64,000 nt of DNA from Candidatus Peregrinibacteria bacterium (GCA_020851415.1 JADZCU010000044.1:33671-97670), one strand, 5' to 3'; counted from the first letter of the stretch, positions 18,718 to 28,507 are shown. Numbers and translations are program-made. Notes: generated by a model from the letters alone, not told the origin.

Positions 18718-19758
18718 ATGGGCAATATTAAAGATTATGCAATTTGTACTTTGGGTAGCCACACCGCACTGCAAATCTTAAAAGGGGCGAAGGATGAGGG
18801 TATTCGAGCAATTGCCGTCTGCCAAAAAGGGCAGGAGGATATTTATAAGCATTTTGGTGTTGCTGATGAGATAATCCTGGTTGACTCTTTTAAAAACTTT
18901 TTTGAGATTGAGGATAAACTGGTGAAGGCAAATGCGATTATGATTCCGCACGGATCTTTTGTGAGTTATCTGGGGTGGCAGAAGGTTCAGGATATTAAGG
19001 TAATGCACTATGGATCTAAAGGCATTTTGGAATGGGAATCTGACCGCGTGAAGGAGCGTGACTGGCTGAAGGCCGCCGGGTTGAAACTACCGCGCCTGTT
19101 TAAGAGTCCCGAGGATATTGATTGTCCAGTCATTATTAAATTTCATGGCGCGAAAGGCGGTAAAGGGTATTTTATTGCGAAATCCACCAAGGAGTTTTAT
19201 GAACGTATTAAGGAGTATCCGGGCGAAGAAGGTTATGTGATTCAGGAGTACGTTGTGGGAGTTCCTGTTTATACTCATTATTTTTATTCGTTGATTAACG
19301 AAGAACTTGAAGTGATGAGTTTTGATAAGCGTTATGAATCGAATGCTGACTCTATTGGACGTATTGCTTCAAAAGATCAAATGGAAGCCGGAATCCGTAC
19401 CAGCTATACGATTGTGGGGAATATTCCGATTGTTGTTCGTGAGTCTTTGTTACCTGAAATTTTTAAGATGGGTCGAAATGTGGTGACTGAATCACGAAAG
19501 TTAATTGATTACAAAACCGGTAAACCAATTTCCAAGGGTTTATATGGTTCTTTCTGTCTGGAAGCAATTGTTGACCCGGAACTTAATTTTAATGTGTTTG
19601 AAATTTCCGCCCGAATTGTGGCGGGAACGAATCCGTTTATTAACGGTTCACCTTATACGTGGCTCCGCTATAATGAACCTATGAGCACAGGAAGACGTAT
19701 CGCCCGCGATATTAAGCAGGCTATTGAAATGGATAAACTGGATCTTATACTTGGTTAA
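18718..19758 (+). CDS. purP: PurP, formate-dependent AICAR ligase (ATP-grasp; archaeal-type)
   Basis: 346 aa, TLGSHTALQILKGAKDEG...PHGSFVSYLG...GAKGGKGYFIA...DKRYESNADSIGRI...GSFCLEAIV. Confidence 0.9.
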   Translation: MGNIKDYAICTLGSHTALQILKGAKDEGIRAIAVCQKGQEDIYKHFGVADEIILVDSFKNFFEIEDKLVKANAIMIPHGSFVSYLGWQKVQDIKVMHYGSKGILEWESDRVKERDWLKAAGLKLPRLFKSPEDIDCPVIIKFHGAKGGKGYFIAKSTKEFYERIKEYPGEEGYVIQEYVVGVPVYTHYFYSLINEELEVMSFDKRYESNADSIGRIASKDQMEAGIRTSYTIVGNIPIVVRESLLPEIFKMGRNVVTESRKLIDYKTGKPISKGLYGSFCLEAIVDPELNFNVFEISARIVAGTNPFINGSPYTWLRYNEPMSTGRRIARDIKQAIEMDKLDLILG

Positions 19759-19767
19759 TTTTCTTCT

Positions 19768-20937
19768 ATGATTTCTCGTCAGCACATTCTGGAAATTCTT
19801 CGTAATTATGATCCTGATAATATAACGATCGGTGTTTTGGGTGGCCATAGCGCTCTTGATGTTTGTCATGGGGCCAAGAAATATGGCTTTCGAACCGTTG
19901 CCGTGTGCCAAAAAGGACGTGAACTGACTTATTCTAAGTATTATAAAACACGTCCGGATATGGATGTTGTTCCTGGGCAACTTGCGCCATGGCACAGTAC
20001 AAAAGGAATCGTTGATGAGACGATTGTTCTGGATAAGTTTGCGGATATTGTGAATCCGGATGTTCAGCAGAAGCTGCGCGATATGAATACGATCTTTATT
20101 CATAATCGTTATTTTTGGGTTTATTGCGATTTTGATCAGATTGAAAATGATTTTTTGGTACCTATTTTTGGTACTCGTGAAATGTTGAAGCTAGAGGAAC
20201 GTGATGTTGCGAATAATCAGTATTATTTACTGGAGCAAGCCGGTGTGCGTTTTCCGAAAATTTATTCCGTGCCGGAAGAGATTGATCGTCTGGTTTTGGT
20301 GAAAGTGAACGAGGAGTTGCGTGGTTATGAACGTGCGTTTTTCTTGGCTGCAAGCCCTGCGGACTATCTTAAGAAATCACAGGAGCTTCTTGATGCAAAA
20401 GTGATTACGAAAGAGAATTTAGATAAGGCAGTGATCGAAGAGTTTATTGTTGGCGCACAGGTAAACTTTAATTTCTTTTATTCACCGATTGATGAAGAGC
20501 TGGAGTTTATGGGTACCGATATGCGCCGCCAGACAAATCTAGATGGATTACTTCGTCTTCCTGCGCCGGAACAGACAAAGGTGCTTGAGTATATGAAGCC
20601 CCGCATGATTGAAAATGGTCACGTTGCGATAACCATTAAGGAGTCGCTGGTTGAGAAGGCTTTTGAAATTGGTGAAAAGTTTATTGAACTTACGAAGCGT
20701 GAACTTCCACCGGGACTTATTGGACCGTTTGCTTTGCAGGGTGCTGTTACGGCTGAAGAGGGTCGTGAGGAGCTGGTGATTTTTGATGTGAGTTTGCGTA
20801 TTCCAGGGTCACCAGGTACTCGTTTTACGCCTTATTCAGGGTATTTATACGGGGATAGCCTGAGTTATGGTGAACGTATTGCGATGGAGGTACAGACTGC
20901 ACAGAAACTGGGAAAACTTGAGTCGATTGTGACTTAG
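19768..20937 (+). CDS. Second PurP-family ATP-grasp protein (diverged paralog)
   Basis: 389 aa, LGGHSALDVCHGAKKYGFRTVAVCQKGRE...GPFALQGAV; typical PurP motifs altered. Confidence 0.85.
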   Translation: MISRQHILEILRNYDPDNITIGVLGGHSALDVCHGAKKYGFRTVAVCQKGRELTYSKYYKTRPDMDVVPGQLAPWHSTKGIVDETIVLDKFADIVNPDVQQKLRDMNTIFIHNRYFWVYCDFDQIENDFLVPIFGTREMLKLEERDVANNQYYLLEQAGVRFPKIYSVPEEIDRLVLVKVNEELRGYERAFFLAASPADYLKKSQELLDAKVITKENLDKAVIEEFIVGAQVNFNFFYSPIDEELEFMGTDMRRQTNLDGLLRLPAPEQTKVLEYMKPRMIENGHVAITIKESLVEKAFEIGEKFIELTKRELPPGLIGPFALQGAVTAEEGREELVIFDVSLRIPGSPGTRFTPYSGYLYGDSLSYGERIAMEVQTAQKLGKLESIVT

Positions 20938-20965
20938 TAGAGCCTTCTTTCAGCAGGACATACTA

Positions 20966-20993
20966 TTGACATAAATTTTTTATAGTATATTTT
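20966..20993 (+). promoter_or_regulatory. Putative sigma70-type promoter for the 21078 lipoprotein gene
   Basis: TTGACA (20966-20971), 16-nt spacer, TATTTT (20988-20993). Confidence 0.5.
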
Positions 20994-21077
20994 TCAGCTG
21001 TCGCGATGCGGGAGGTCTGCTCGCCGTTGAGCGCGTTTTTTGACATCCCGTGTAACCACAAACCTGAGGGAGGATTT

Positions 21078-21572
21078 ATGCGAACTTTTTTGAGTGTGAT
21101 CTTGTCGCTTACGGTTGGTTTAACTTGCATGTCTTGCTCACCAACGACGCAAGCCGCTGGAGTGAGCTCTGATGATCAAATAGCCAAGCTCAAGACGGAC
21201 AATGGTATTCTTGAGCGCGCTCTGGATAAGTGTAAGGGCAAGTTGCCTCCTGATAATTCATGGCCGCGGATGTACAGTATGGGAAGCTTTGGAGACTTTT
21301 GGATCACCAGTGAGATGCATGGGAAGGTCTTTGATTTGAGACCGCACTATGCTGATCACGAAGAGCAGCTTTTTATTCTGGTGCGTTCGGGTGGGACTCA
21401 GGAGGTGAAGATTGAGGGGGTTGGCATTCGCAAGGTCGATTCGGATAGTATCTACGCGATCTTTGTGTATGTTCCACCCAAGGACGATGAAGAAAGGAAA
21501 AAACTACAAAAAATAACCATCAGCTACGAGGACTACAAGTTTGTGATGTTGTTCAAGCCTTCAAGGTACTGA
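21078..21572 (+). CDS. Putative lipoprotein, hypothetical
   Basis: ORF-track ORF begins at 21006, but AGGGAGGATTT-ATG marks 21078; MRTFLSVILSLTVGLTCMSCSPTTQ lipobox-like signal. Confidence 0.75.
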   Translation: MRTFLSVILSLTVGLTCMSCSPTTQAAGVSSDDQIAKLKTDNGILERALDKCKGKLPPDNSWPRMYSMGSFGDFWITSEMHGKVFDLRPHYADHEEQLFILVRSGGTQEVKIEGVGIRKVDSDSIYAIFVYVPPKDDEERKKLQKITISYEDYKFVMLFKPSRY

Positions 21573-21708
21573 ACTGCGAGTCTCGGGCGTCGGCTCTGCG
21601 TACTTCGACGCATTGAGCCGCGCCCAGTGAAGCGCTACACGGGATTTCTTCCATTACTGGCTTTTCTGTCTGTTTTTCTTTAGAATACAGGCCGTTATTA
21701 GCTTTTTT

Positions 21709-23052
21709 ATGAAGGTTATTCTTTTGGCCGCAGGCCGCAGTAAAAGACTGAAACCGATTGAGGATAAAAATTTCCTCCATTTTCTGGGGAAACCACTGAT
21801 CCAACATCAATTGGAACAGCTGCTTTTTGTGGGACTCACGGAGGTGGTAGTGGTTGGTGGGGAGCATAATTTGGCTAAACTGATGACTCTTGTGAAGGGT
21901 TTGCCCAAAAAATTAAAGGTAACTGTCGTGAAACAGGAAAATCTGGATGAGGGAATGGCAGGCGCCATGATGGCTGCAGAAAAAGAGGTACAAGGTGATT
22001 CAATTTTGGTTGTGAGTGGGAATGATGTGGTTGAGAAAAAGGCGTTTTTAGATATTTTGAAAATTTCGAAGGAGTTGAAAGTTGACGGTTTAATGTTGGG
22101 GAAAAAAGTTGAGGAGTATTTTCCGGGTGGATATTTGAATGTTCGTGCAAACGGCTTGATTACAGCTATCGTAGAAAAACCGGGTGCAGGAAATGAACCC
22201 AGCAAACTGGTGAATTTGGTTGTGCATTATTTTAAGGATGGAGGAAAATTTATTGATGAAGTGAAGAAAACAAAATCTACCCGGGATGATCGATATGAAG
22301 TGGCGATTGATCATATGATTCAGGATGGAAGCAAAATTAAGGTTGTGCCATATGATGGCTTTTGGCAGCCGATAAAATATCCATGGCATGTTATTTCTTT
22401 GATGAATTATTTCCTGGAAAATATTGCTGGTAGTTTTTCGAAGGCGGAGTGTAAAAAACGAAAAATTGAGATTGCTGATACTGCCACCATTCGAGGTGAC
22501 CATGTGTACATTGGGGATGGGGCAAAAATTATGGATAATGCTGTGATTATTGGGCCGGCGTATATTGGAAAAAATACGATTGTGGCTACCAATGCGATGG
22601 TACGAGCATCGAGTGTCGGGGATAATTGCGTGATCGGTTTTGGAACCGAAATTGCGCGAAGTTATCTTGGTGAATCTGTTTGGACACACACAAATTATGT
22701 GGGTGACAGTATTATTGGAAATAATTGTTCGTTTGGTTCTGGAACTGTTACCGGTAATTTGAGACTGGATGAAAAAAATATTCCGGTGAATATTCAGGGC
22801 GAAAAAGTGGATTCCGGCATGAATAAATTTGGGCTTATTACGGGCAATAATGTGCGATGTGGCATTAACACAAGTTTTATGCCGGGCGTTAAGGTTGGAA
22901 ATAACTCTTTTGTGGGTGCGGGTATTGTGGTGGCACAGGATATAGAAGATAATAAGTTTGTGTATGCCAAGACGGAGCTGGTGATTAAGGATAATGTCGC
23001 GCAACTGGATTCAAGCAAACGTGACGAAATGAAAAAGAAAATGGGGAAATAA
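21709..23052 (+). CDS. Sugar nucleotidyltransferase with C-terminal hexapeptide (left-handed beta-helix) domain, GlmU-like
   Basis: 447 aa, KVILLAAGRSKRLKPIEDK...; hexapeptide repeats IGDGAKIMDNAVIIGPAYIGKNT. Confidence 0.88.
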   Translation: MKVILLAAGRSKRLKPIEDKNFLHFLGKPLIQHQLEQLLFVGLTEVVVVGGEHNLAKLMTLVKGLPKKLKVTVVKQENLDEGMAGAMMAAEKEVQGDSILVVSGNDVVEKKAFLDILKISKELKVDGLMLGKKVEEYFPGGYLNVRANGLITAIVEKPGAGNEPSKLVNLVVHYFKDGGKFIDEVKKTKSTRDDRYEVAIDHMIQDGSKIKVVPYDGFWQPIKYPWHVISLMNYFLENIAGSFSKAECKKRKIEIADTATIRGDHVYIGDGAKIMDNAVIIGPAYIGKNTIVATNAMVRASSVGDNCVIGFGTEIARSYLGESVWTHTNYVGDSIIGNNCSFGSGTVTGNLRLDEKNIPVNIQGEKVDSGMNKFGLITGNNVRCGINTSFMPGVKVGNNSFVGAGIVVAQDIEDNKFVYAKTELVIKDNVAQLDSSKRDEMKKKMGK

Positions 23053-23108
23053 CGGATGCTATTTGTCATGGATCGCAGGCATCTGAATAAAAAATTATTC
23101 ACAGGTTT

Positions 23109-23903
23109 ATGAAACTTTCGGTTATCATTGTGAACTTCAATCATAAATATTTTCCGCGCCTTGCGGTGGAGGCTTTGGAGAAATCCAAAACGAACTTTCC
23201 CTTTGAAATTATCGTGGTTGATAATCATTCAACGGATGAGGAGAGTCTGATTTTTTTGGAGAAAGCCCATCTAGAAAATCGCATTACGCTGATCAAATCG
23301 CCCCAAAACGTAGGATTTGGCCGAGGCAATAATCTGGGTGTGGCGATAGCGAAGGGTGAATATATTTTCTTTCACAACCCGGATGTTACCGTGAACGAAG
23401 ATAGCTTGCAGAAAATGGTGGACTATCTGCACCATAATAAAGATATTGGTATTATTGGACCAAAGCTTATGTACTCGAGCGGAAAAGTGCAGGAATCTTG
23501 CCGTCGTCATATGAAGTTTGGCGATTTGATTTTGAACAGGACTTTCCTTGGTAAACTCCCCTTTTTCAAGAGTCGCGTGAAAAGATATTTGATGGAAGAT
23601 TTTGACCACAGCAAAATTCAGGATGTTGATTTGATCACCGGGGCAGCCATTATGATGCCGAAAACAGTATGTGATAAAGTGGGCGGTTTTGATAAGCGCT
23701 ACTTTTTGTTTATGGAAGATTTTGATTTATGCCGCATGGTGAAAAAAGCCGGCTATCGTGTAGTGTATTACCCGGAAGCCGTTGTGAATCATTATCACAA
23801 GCGTTTGAGTCAGGGATCGTTTTTGAAACTGCTCAGAAAAAAAGTTTTCTGGTTACATGTGAGCAGCGCTTTGAAATATTTCTGGAAGTGGCGCGGGAAA
23901 TAA
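23109..23903 (+). CDS. Family 2 glycosyltransferase
   Basis: 264 aa, LSVIIVNFNHKY...IIVVDNHSTDE...NVGFGRGNNLGVAIAKGEYIFFHNPDV. Confidence 0.93.
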   Translation: MKLSVIIVNFNHKYFPRLAVEALEKSKTNFPFEIIVVDNHSTDEESLIFLEKAHLENRITLIKSPQNVGFGRGNNLGVAIAKGEYIFFHNPDVTVNEDSLQKMVDYLHHNKDIGIIGPKLMYSSGKVQESCRRHMKFGDLILNRTFLGKLPFFKSRVKRYLMEDFDHSKIQDVDLITGAAIMMPKTVCDKVGGFDKRYFLFMEDFDLCRMVKKAGYRVVYYPEAVVNHYHKRLSQGSFLKLLRKKVFWLHVSSALKYFWKWRGK

Positions 23904-23931
23904 AACAGAACTTGTTTCTCTGATGACCTGC

Positions 23932-24699
23932 TTAAGCTGTTTTTTTGACTTCTCTTACGGTTACAGGCAAATCTTCAATTAATTCAGCTTCATCAGTAAG
24001 ATCGATTACTTCCGGTTCTGTAGTTTTTGATGGAACTGCTTTCAAGATTGATTCGATATCACCTTTTACTGATGTTACTACTTCTGATGGTGCTTCCGCT
24101 TTTCTTGCCGCCAAGGCTCTTTCGAATGCGACCTGTTCTTCCAAACGTTTTTTTTCAGCATACTCTGGGTCATTGATTCGTTTTTCTTCTTCTGCAAAGA
24201 AATCCGCTAAACGCTTATTACTTTCTGCGCGCGCTTTTATTCCTGCCGGAGAGTTGTATTCAGCGATTTTTCTCATTTCTTCTATGATGTCTGCTTTTGC
24301 TTTTTCCTTTCTGGTCGGGTCGAAATCCGGAAAAATCATTTGAGCAACTCGCAGCGGTAATTTTGACGGTAATTTTGGGTGCTCATACGGCATGGTTTTT
24401 TGATTCATGAGCATTGTCTCTTCTACCAAATCTAAAAGCTGCTGGAGCGCACTTTGATATTCTGTGGGTTTTGTAGCAGGTACGAGAGCTTCCTGAATGA
24501 TACCCATGAAGTTGGCCTCTAACCTTTCCATTACATCGGCCGGGATGCCGTACTTACGTTCAATTTGGGCAAACTGCTCTGCCGGAGTGGTTGCCTCGTT
24601 AATAGCCATATCTATATCTTCAGGGCGAAAATTTGGTAATTGTCCTTCTCCCTCAGTTTCAAACTGTTGAGCTGCTGCGCTTGCCATATATTCATTCAT
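23932..24699 (-). CDS. Hypothetical protein
   Basis: 255 aa ORF, charged, helical. Confidence 0.75.
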   Translation of the reverse strand: MNEYMASAAAQQFETEGEGQLPNFRPEDIDMAINEATTPAEQFAQIERKYGIPADVMERLEANFMGIIQEALVPATKPTEYQSALQQLLDLVEETMLMNQKTMPYEHPKLPSKLPLRVAQMIFPDFDPTRKEKAKADIIEEMRKIAEYNSPAGIKARAESNKRLADFFAEEEKRINDPEYAEKKRLEEQVAFERALAARKAEAPSEVVTSVKGDIESILKAVPSKTTEPEVIDLTDEAELIEDLPVTVREVKKTA

Positions 24700-24844
24700 A
24701 AAGGTTATCTTTAAATTATATCATATTATGATAATATGGCAAATGCGGTTTCATTACAGGATAAATGGTGATTATTACCAAAATTGGACTTCCTGTTACT
24801 GGGAAGCCATAAAATATATCTTCATTACACCTGATTTACTGTTA

Positions 24845-25336
24845 TTATGCCACTTTGGCGTAAAGAACCTTTGCTAATTTTTCCGCCTCGGCATACATAA
24901 GACCGCCTACAACAAATAAACCTCCCGTGCCTTCACTTGGAAATATTTTTTTATCAATTTTGAGTTTTTCACAGAGGATGATCAGTACGATGTGCATAAG
25001 TGTCCTCATACGCTCGAACTCTACGGGCTTACCTTTGGCCAACTTTTGGTTGAATTCCAGGTATTTTGTTGGATCTACATTGTATTTTGCACAAAACTCC
25101 TGAAATTGATCGATGGTATTTTCGTGGCGACTCGCTGATATTTCGTATAAATCCAGCAGCACTTTCGGCACAAAAATTTTATCCTCTTTTCTATCAATGA
25201 CTTCGTTTGTTGCAGCCTGCATTCTTTGAATAAGAGCGGCACAAAGAACCGGTTTATCGCCGTTTGCTTCCCAGCGATCAATCATTGCGTCTGTAATACC
25301 ATCATCTAACCTGGTTGGCCTGACCGATTCGCCCAT
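24845..25336 (-). CDS. Hypothetical protein
   Basis: 163 aa ORF. Confidence 0.7.
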   Translation of the reverse strand: MGESVRPTRLDDGITDAMIDRWEANGDKPVLCAALIQRMQAATNEVIDRKEDKIFVPKVLLDLYEISASRHENTIDQFQEFCAKYNVDPTKYLEFNQKLAKGKPVEFERMRTLMHIVLIILCEKLKIDKKIFPSEGTGGLFVVGGLMYAEAEKLAKVLYAKVA

Positions 25337-25395
25337 ACAACAAAAACACGGATTGGTTGTTGATAGTACAATTTAGGATCTATTTTGTCAATATT

Positions 25396-26016
25396 TTATT
25401 GAATTTCGCCCTTTGCGAACTTGCGAATCACCTCAGGGTAAAGCTTTTTCTCCAAAGCTTGCACCTTATTTTTCAGGCTTTCAACTGTTTCGTCCGCTTC
25501 AATTGTTACTTTTTCCTGAACAATGATTTTACCGGTATCAACTCCTTCATCTACAAAATGAATGGTACAGCCACTTTCCTTTTCTCCAGCCTTGAGAACC
25601 TCTTCATGAACGTTGGAACCAAAATAGCCAGGTCCGCTGAATTTTGGCATGAGTGCGGGATGAACGTTAATGATTTTATGAGGAAATTGTCGAACGAATT
25701 CAGGACTTAGGATACGCATGTAACCGATAAGACAGATGAGATCGACATGATTTTCTTGAAGTATTTTTGCAACTTCCAGGTCATATTCAACACGAGATTT
25801 TCCTTTTGGATCGACGAATACTGTTTTATATCCTTGTGTGGCAGCACGCTCCAAAGCGAATGCTGTTTGCTTATTACTCACAACAACTGCAAGTTCTATG
25901 CCGGGCATTTTACCTGCTTTCATTTCATCAATAATTGCCTGCAGATCTGTTCCGTTGGTTGACGCTAAAACGCCAATGCGGAAAGGTTTTTGATTTGTTT
26001 GGCTCTGATTATCCAT
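25396..26016 (-). CDS. purN: Phosphoribosylglycinamide formyltransferase
   Basis: 206 aa, RIGVLASTNGTDLQAIID...LICLIGYMRILSPEFV...INVHPALMPKFSGPGYFG...GCTIHFVDEGVDTGKII. Confidence 0.93.
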   Translation of the reverse strand: MDNQSQTNQKPFRIGVLASTNGTDLQAIIDEMKAGKMPGIELAVVVSNKQTAFALERAATQGYKTVFVDPKGKSRVEYDLEVAKILQENHVDLICLIGYMRILSPEFVRQFPHKIINVHPALMPKFSGPGYFGSNVHEEVLKAGEKESGCTIHFVDEGVDTGKIIVQEKVTIEADETVESLKNKVQALEKKLYPEVIRKFAKGEIQ

Positions 26017-26024
26017 GAAAATAA

Positions 26025-26936
26025 TTAATCAATTTCGTTTGGCTTGAGTGGCGGAAGACCAAGTTTTTTTCTGATCATGATTCCAGATTTTGTTACTGCC
26101 AGTCCGCCGAGCGCTGTTTCACGGAGTTTACTCGACATTATTTTTCCAATGTTTTTCATAGCCATTACCACTTCATCGAAAGGTATGAAACTTTCCACAC
26201 CAAGAACGGAGGCGTCTGAAGCAGCGTATGCTGTTGACGCCCCGAGCATATTTCTTTTGATACAAGGAACTGCGACAAGTCCACCGAGCGGATCACAGGC
26301 CAATCCTAAGTAACTCTTGAGTGCAAGCGCTGAGGCGTTGAGACATTCTTCAGGTGTCCCCCCTCGCATTTCTGTAGCAGCTGATGCGGCCATTGCTACC
26401 GCAGCTCCGACTTCGGCCTGGCAGCCGGCTGCTGCCGCCGAGAGCGTGGCTCCTTCGGCAATAATGATGCCAACGGCAGATGCATTAAACAAAGCGCGTA
26501 TGGCTTTTTCTTCTGAAACTTTCCAGTCGTGTTGCGCCGCCAGTACTACGCCCGGTACAACCCCCGAGCCTCCTGCCGTTGGAAACGCTGCGATTCTTCC
26601 CATGGCGGAATTGGTTTCACCCGTTGCCGCAGCATAAGCCATGGCACGATTTACGAGTGGAGAACTGAGCATTTTCTTCTTTGAAGTGAGCGCTTTGAAA
26701 AGCTTGGGAGCGTCTCCGCCTGCCATCCCGAAGGCGGATTTTTCCGGCTTTTCTATGGCCTTTGCGATAGCTTCATCCATTACGTCTCTGGTTTTTTTCA
26801 TTTTTGCCATTACTTCTTTCCGGCCATCCTTTGAATACTCCATTTCGTAATTTATAACTATTTCTGAAATTGGCGCTTTGTGTTTCTTACAAAGAGCTAA
26901 GAGTTCTTCCGAGTTTGTGAAGGCGTATTTATACAT
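26025..26936 (-). CDS. sdaAA: L-serine ammonia-lyase, alpha subunit
   Basis: 303 aa, GRIAAFPTAGGSGVVPGVV...CDPLGGLVAVPCIKRN. Confidence 0.93.
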   Translation of the reverse strand: MYKYAFTNSEELLALCKKHKAPISEIVINYEMEYSKDGRKEVMAKMKKTRDVMDEAIAKAIEKPEKSAFGMAGGDAPKLFKALTSKKKMLSSPLVNRAMAYAAATGETNSAMGRIAAFPTAGGSGVVPGVVLAAQHDWKVSEEKAIRALFNASAVGIIIAEGATLSAAAAGCQAEVGAAVAMAASAATEMRGGTPEECLNASALALKSYLGLACDPLGGLVAVPCIKRNMLGASTAYAASDASVLGVESFIPFDEVVMAMKNIGKIMSSKLRETALGGLAVTKSGIMIRKKLGLPPLKPNEID

Positions 26937-26944
26937 AGAAAAAA

Positions 26945-27652
26945 TTATTTTTCGAGTGATGTGAGTGAACGAACTTCAGCTATTCCTTCCAGATCTTCCA
27001 TCTCCAGTACTTCACTAAGTTTCAGTCGACGACCGGAGGTATTGATGATTGAAAGTGCGTGTTTATCGACTTTGGTTGTCTGAATATCGTGGATTCTGAT
27101 GCGAAGTTTTTCTACTTCTTTACACAGGGCATCAAGGTTTTGCTGGTTATTGTTATGCCAAACAACCAGTGTTTTAAACTGGCCGGCAACACCCGTTAAA
27201 TCTACGTCGAACTGTTCTATTTTTACTATCTTGATCATACCGCCTCCAATGGATGAACCGGTAATTTCCATTGGCTGGCGATCCCATTTTTCCAAAACTA
27301 TTTTTACCGTGTTTGGATGGTATTTTTCGCCAAGGTCGGTTGTAATAAACTCGTATTTTATGTTTTCTTTTTTTGCAAAATCGAAAGAATTTTTTATTCG
27401 CGGATCGGATGTTTTGAATTTCAGAATTCCTCCGACCAAAGCGCGATCGGTGGCGTGTCCTTTATACACGGTCGCAAAAGATCCGTGCAGGTAGAAGGTT
27501 ACTTTTTCCGGTGTACCGTGAAAAAGAGCGCGTGCCATTTGTCCTATCTTGCAGGCTCCGGCGGTGTGAGAACTGGATGGGCCAACCATAATTGGACCGG
27601 CAATATCAAAGACCGAATAGTGCGGTCCTGATTTTTGAGTGGTGGTTGGCAT
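26945..27652 (-). CDS. sdaAB: L-serine ammonia-lyase, beta subunit
   Basis: 235 aa, YSVFDIAGPIMVGPSSSHTAGACKIG; adjacent to alpha subunit. Confidence 0.93.
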   Translation of the reverse strand: MPTTTQKSGPHYSVFDIAGPIMVGPSSSHTAGACKIGQMARALFHGTPEKVTFYLHGSFATVYKGHATDRALVGGILKFKTSDPRIKNSFDFAKKENIKYEFITTDLGEKYHPNTVKIVLEKWDRQPMEITGSSIGGGMIKIVKIEQFDVDLTGVAGQFKTLVVWHNNNQQNLDALCKEVEKLRIRIHDIQTTKVDKHALSIINTSGRRLKLSEVLEMEDLEGIAEVRSLTSLEK

Positions 27653-27726
27653 TTGGAAAAGTTGTTGCCTTTATTCTCTTCGAAATCGCTGGAAAGTCAA
27701 ATTATACTTTTGTTTAGAACAACTAC

Positions 27727-28440
27727 TTACTTTTTACCGTAGAGAGGTCTGTACAAACATTCATCTGCTGGCATGACCGATTCTTTGGGGTTTATTTTTT
27801 TTGATGAGAACCGTACGGGTGCTTTTCGGATCAATACAAAAGGGGTACTTTCTTTTCCTTCCCCCATGACCGCATGGGCGGAAGCGGCCAGCATATCTGC
27901 CATGTTTTGCTGGGTTACCTTCAGCTTATTGCCATATAGATCTTTGTTACCTCTCAAGTCGTTTACACCATAAAACCCTGCATAACCAAGCGCAATTCCG
28001 GAAACTCCGCGACGCAGCGGGACACAATGTGAATCTGTTATGAGTACGCCCAGTTTTTTTATTTTGAAATGTTTTTTGAGTGCCTTGCAGAGCTTTTCGG
28101 CTTCCTTAAATGGCTGATGTGGCCACAAAATAGCCTCTCCCGGTTTTGAATTTGAGCGATCTATACCGGCCCAAGGTATGTAGATGCCGTTTTTTATTGT
28201 AATCATGACCATTTCATCACCAATAACTTTGTCTGCTTCATCTTTCACCAGCTTTCGAAACTCGGCTTCCGATTTAATTTTTTTTATTCTGTTCTGAGTA
28301 ACCGCCAGCACTTTTGAGGTAATAACCAGCAGGTCTCCGTCCGTGAGCTTGGTCTTTTTCAATGACTTTAGGAGGACTTCCAATAGGTTATCTCCCTGTG
28401 TAATAATTTTTGACTTTATGGCTCTTACAAGCATAATCAT
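27727..28440 (-). CDS. CofE-like F420-0:gamma-glutamyl ligase domain protein
   Basis: 237 aa, DGDLLVITSKVLAVTQNRI...LGVLITDSHCVPLRRGVSGIALGYAGF. Confidence 0.85.
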   Translation of the reverse strand: MIMLVRAIKSKIITQGDNLLEVLLKSLKKTKLTDGDLLVITSKVLAVTQNRIKKIKSEAEFRKLVKDEADKVIGDEMVMITIKNGIYIPWAGIDRSNSKPGEAILWPHQPFKEAEKLCKALKKHFKIKKLGVLITDSHCVPLRRGVSGIALGYAGFYGVNDLRGNKDLYGNKLKVTQQNMADMLAASAHAVMGEGKESTPFVLIRKAPVRFSSKKINPKESVMPADECLYRPLYGKK

Positions 28441-28507
28441 CGGCTATTGCTTTATGGTACGTAATATTGTTTTAACATACTTTTATGTGCGCGTCCATTA
28501 CAGGTTA

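Noticed and set aside
22090-23004. 304-aa minus-strand ORF antisense to the sugar nucleotidyltransferase
   Set aside because: His/Asn/Ile-rich shadow ORF; the plus strand encodes clear nucleotidyltransferase and hexapeptide motifs.
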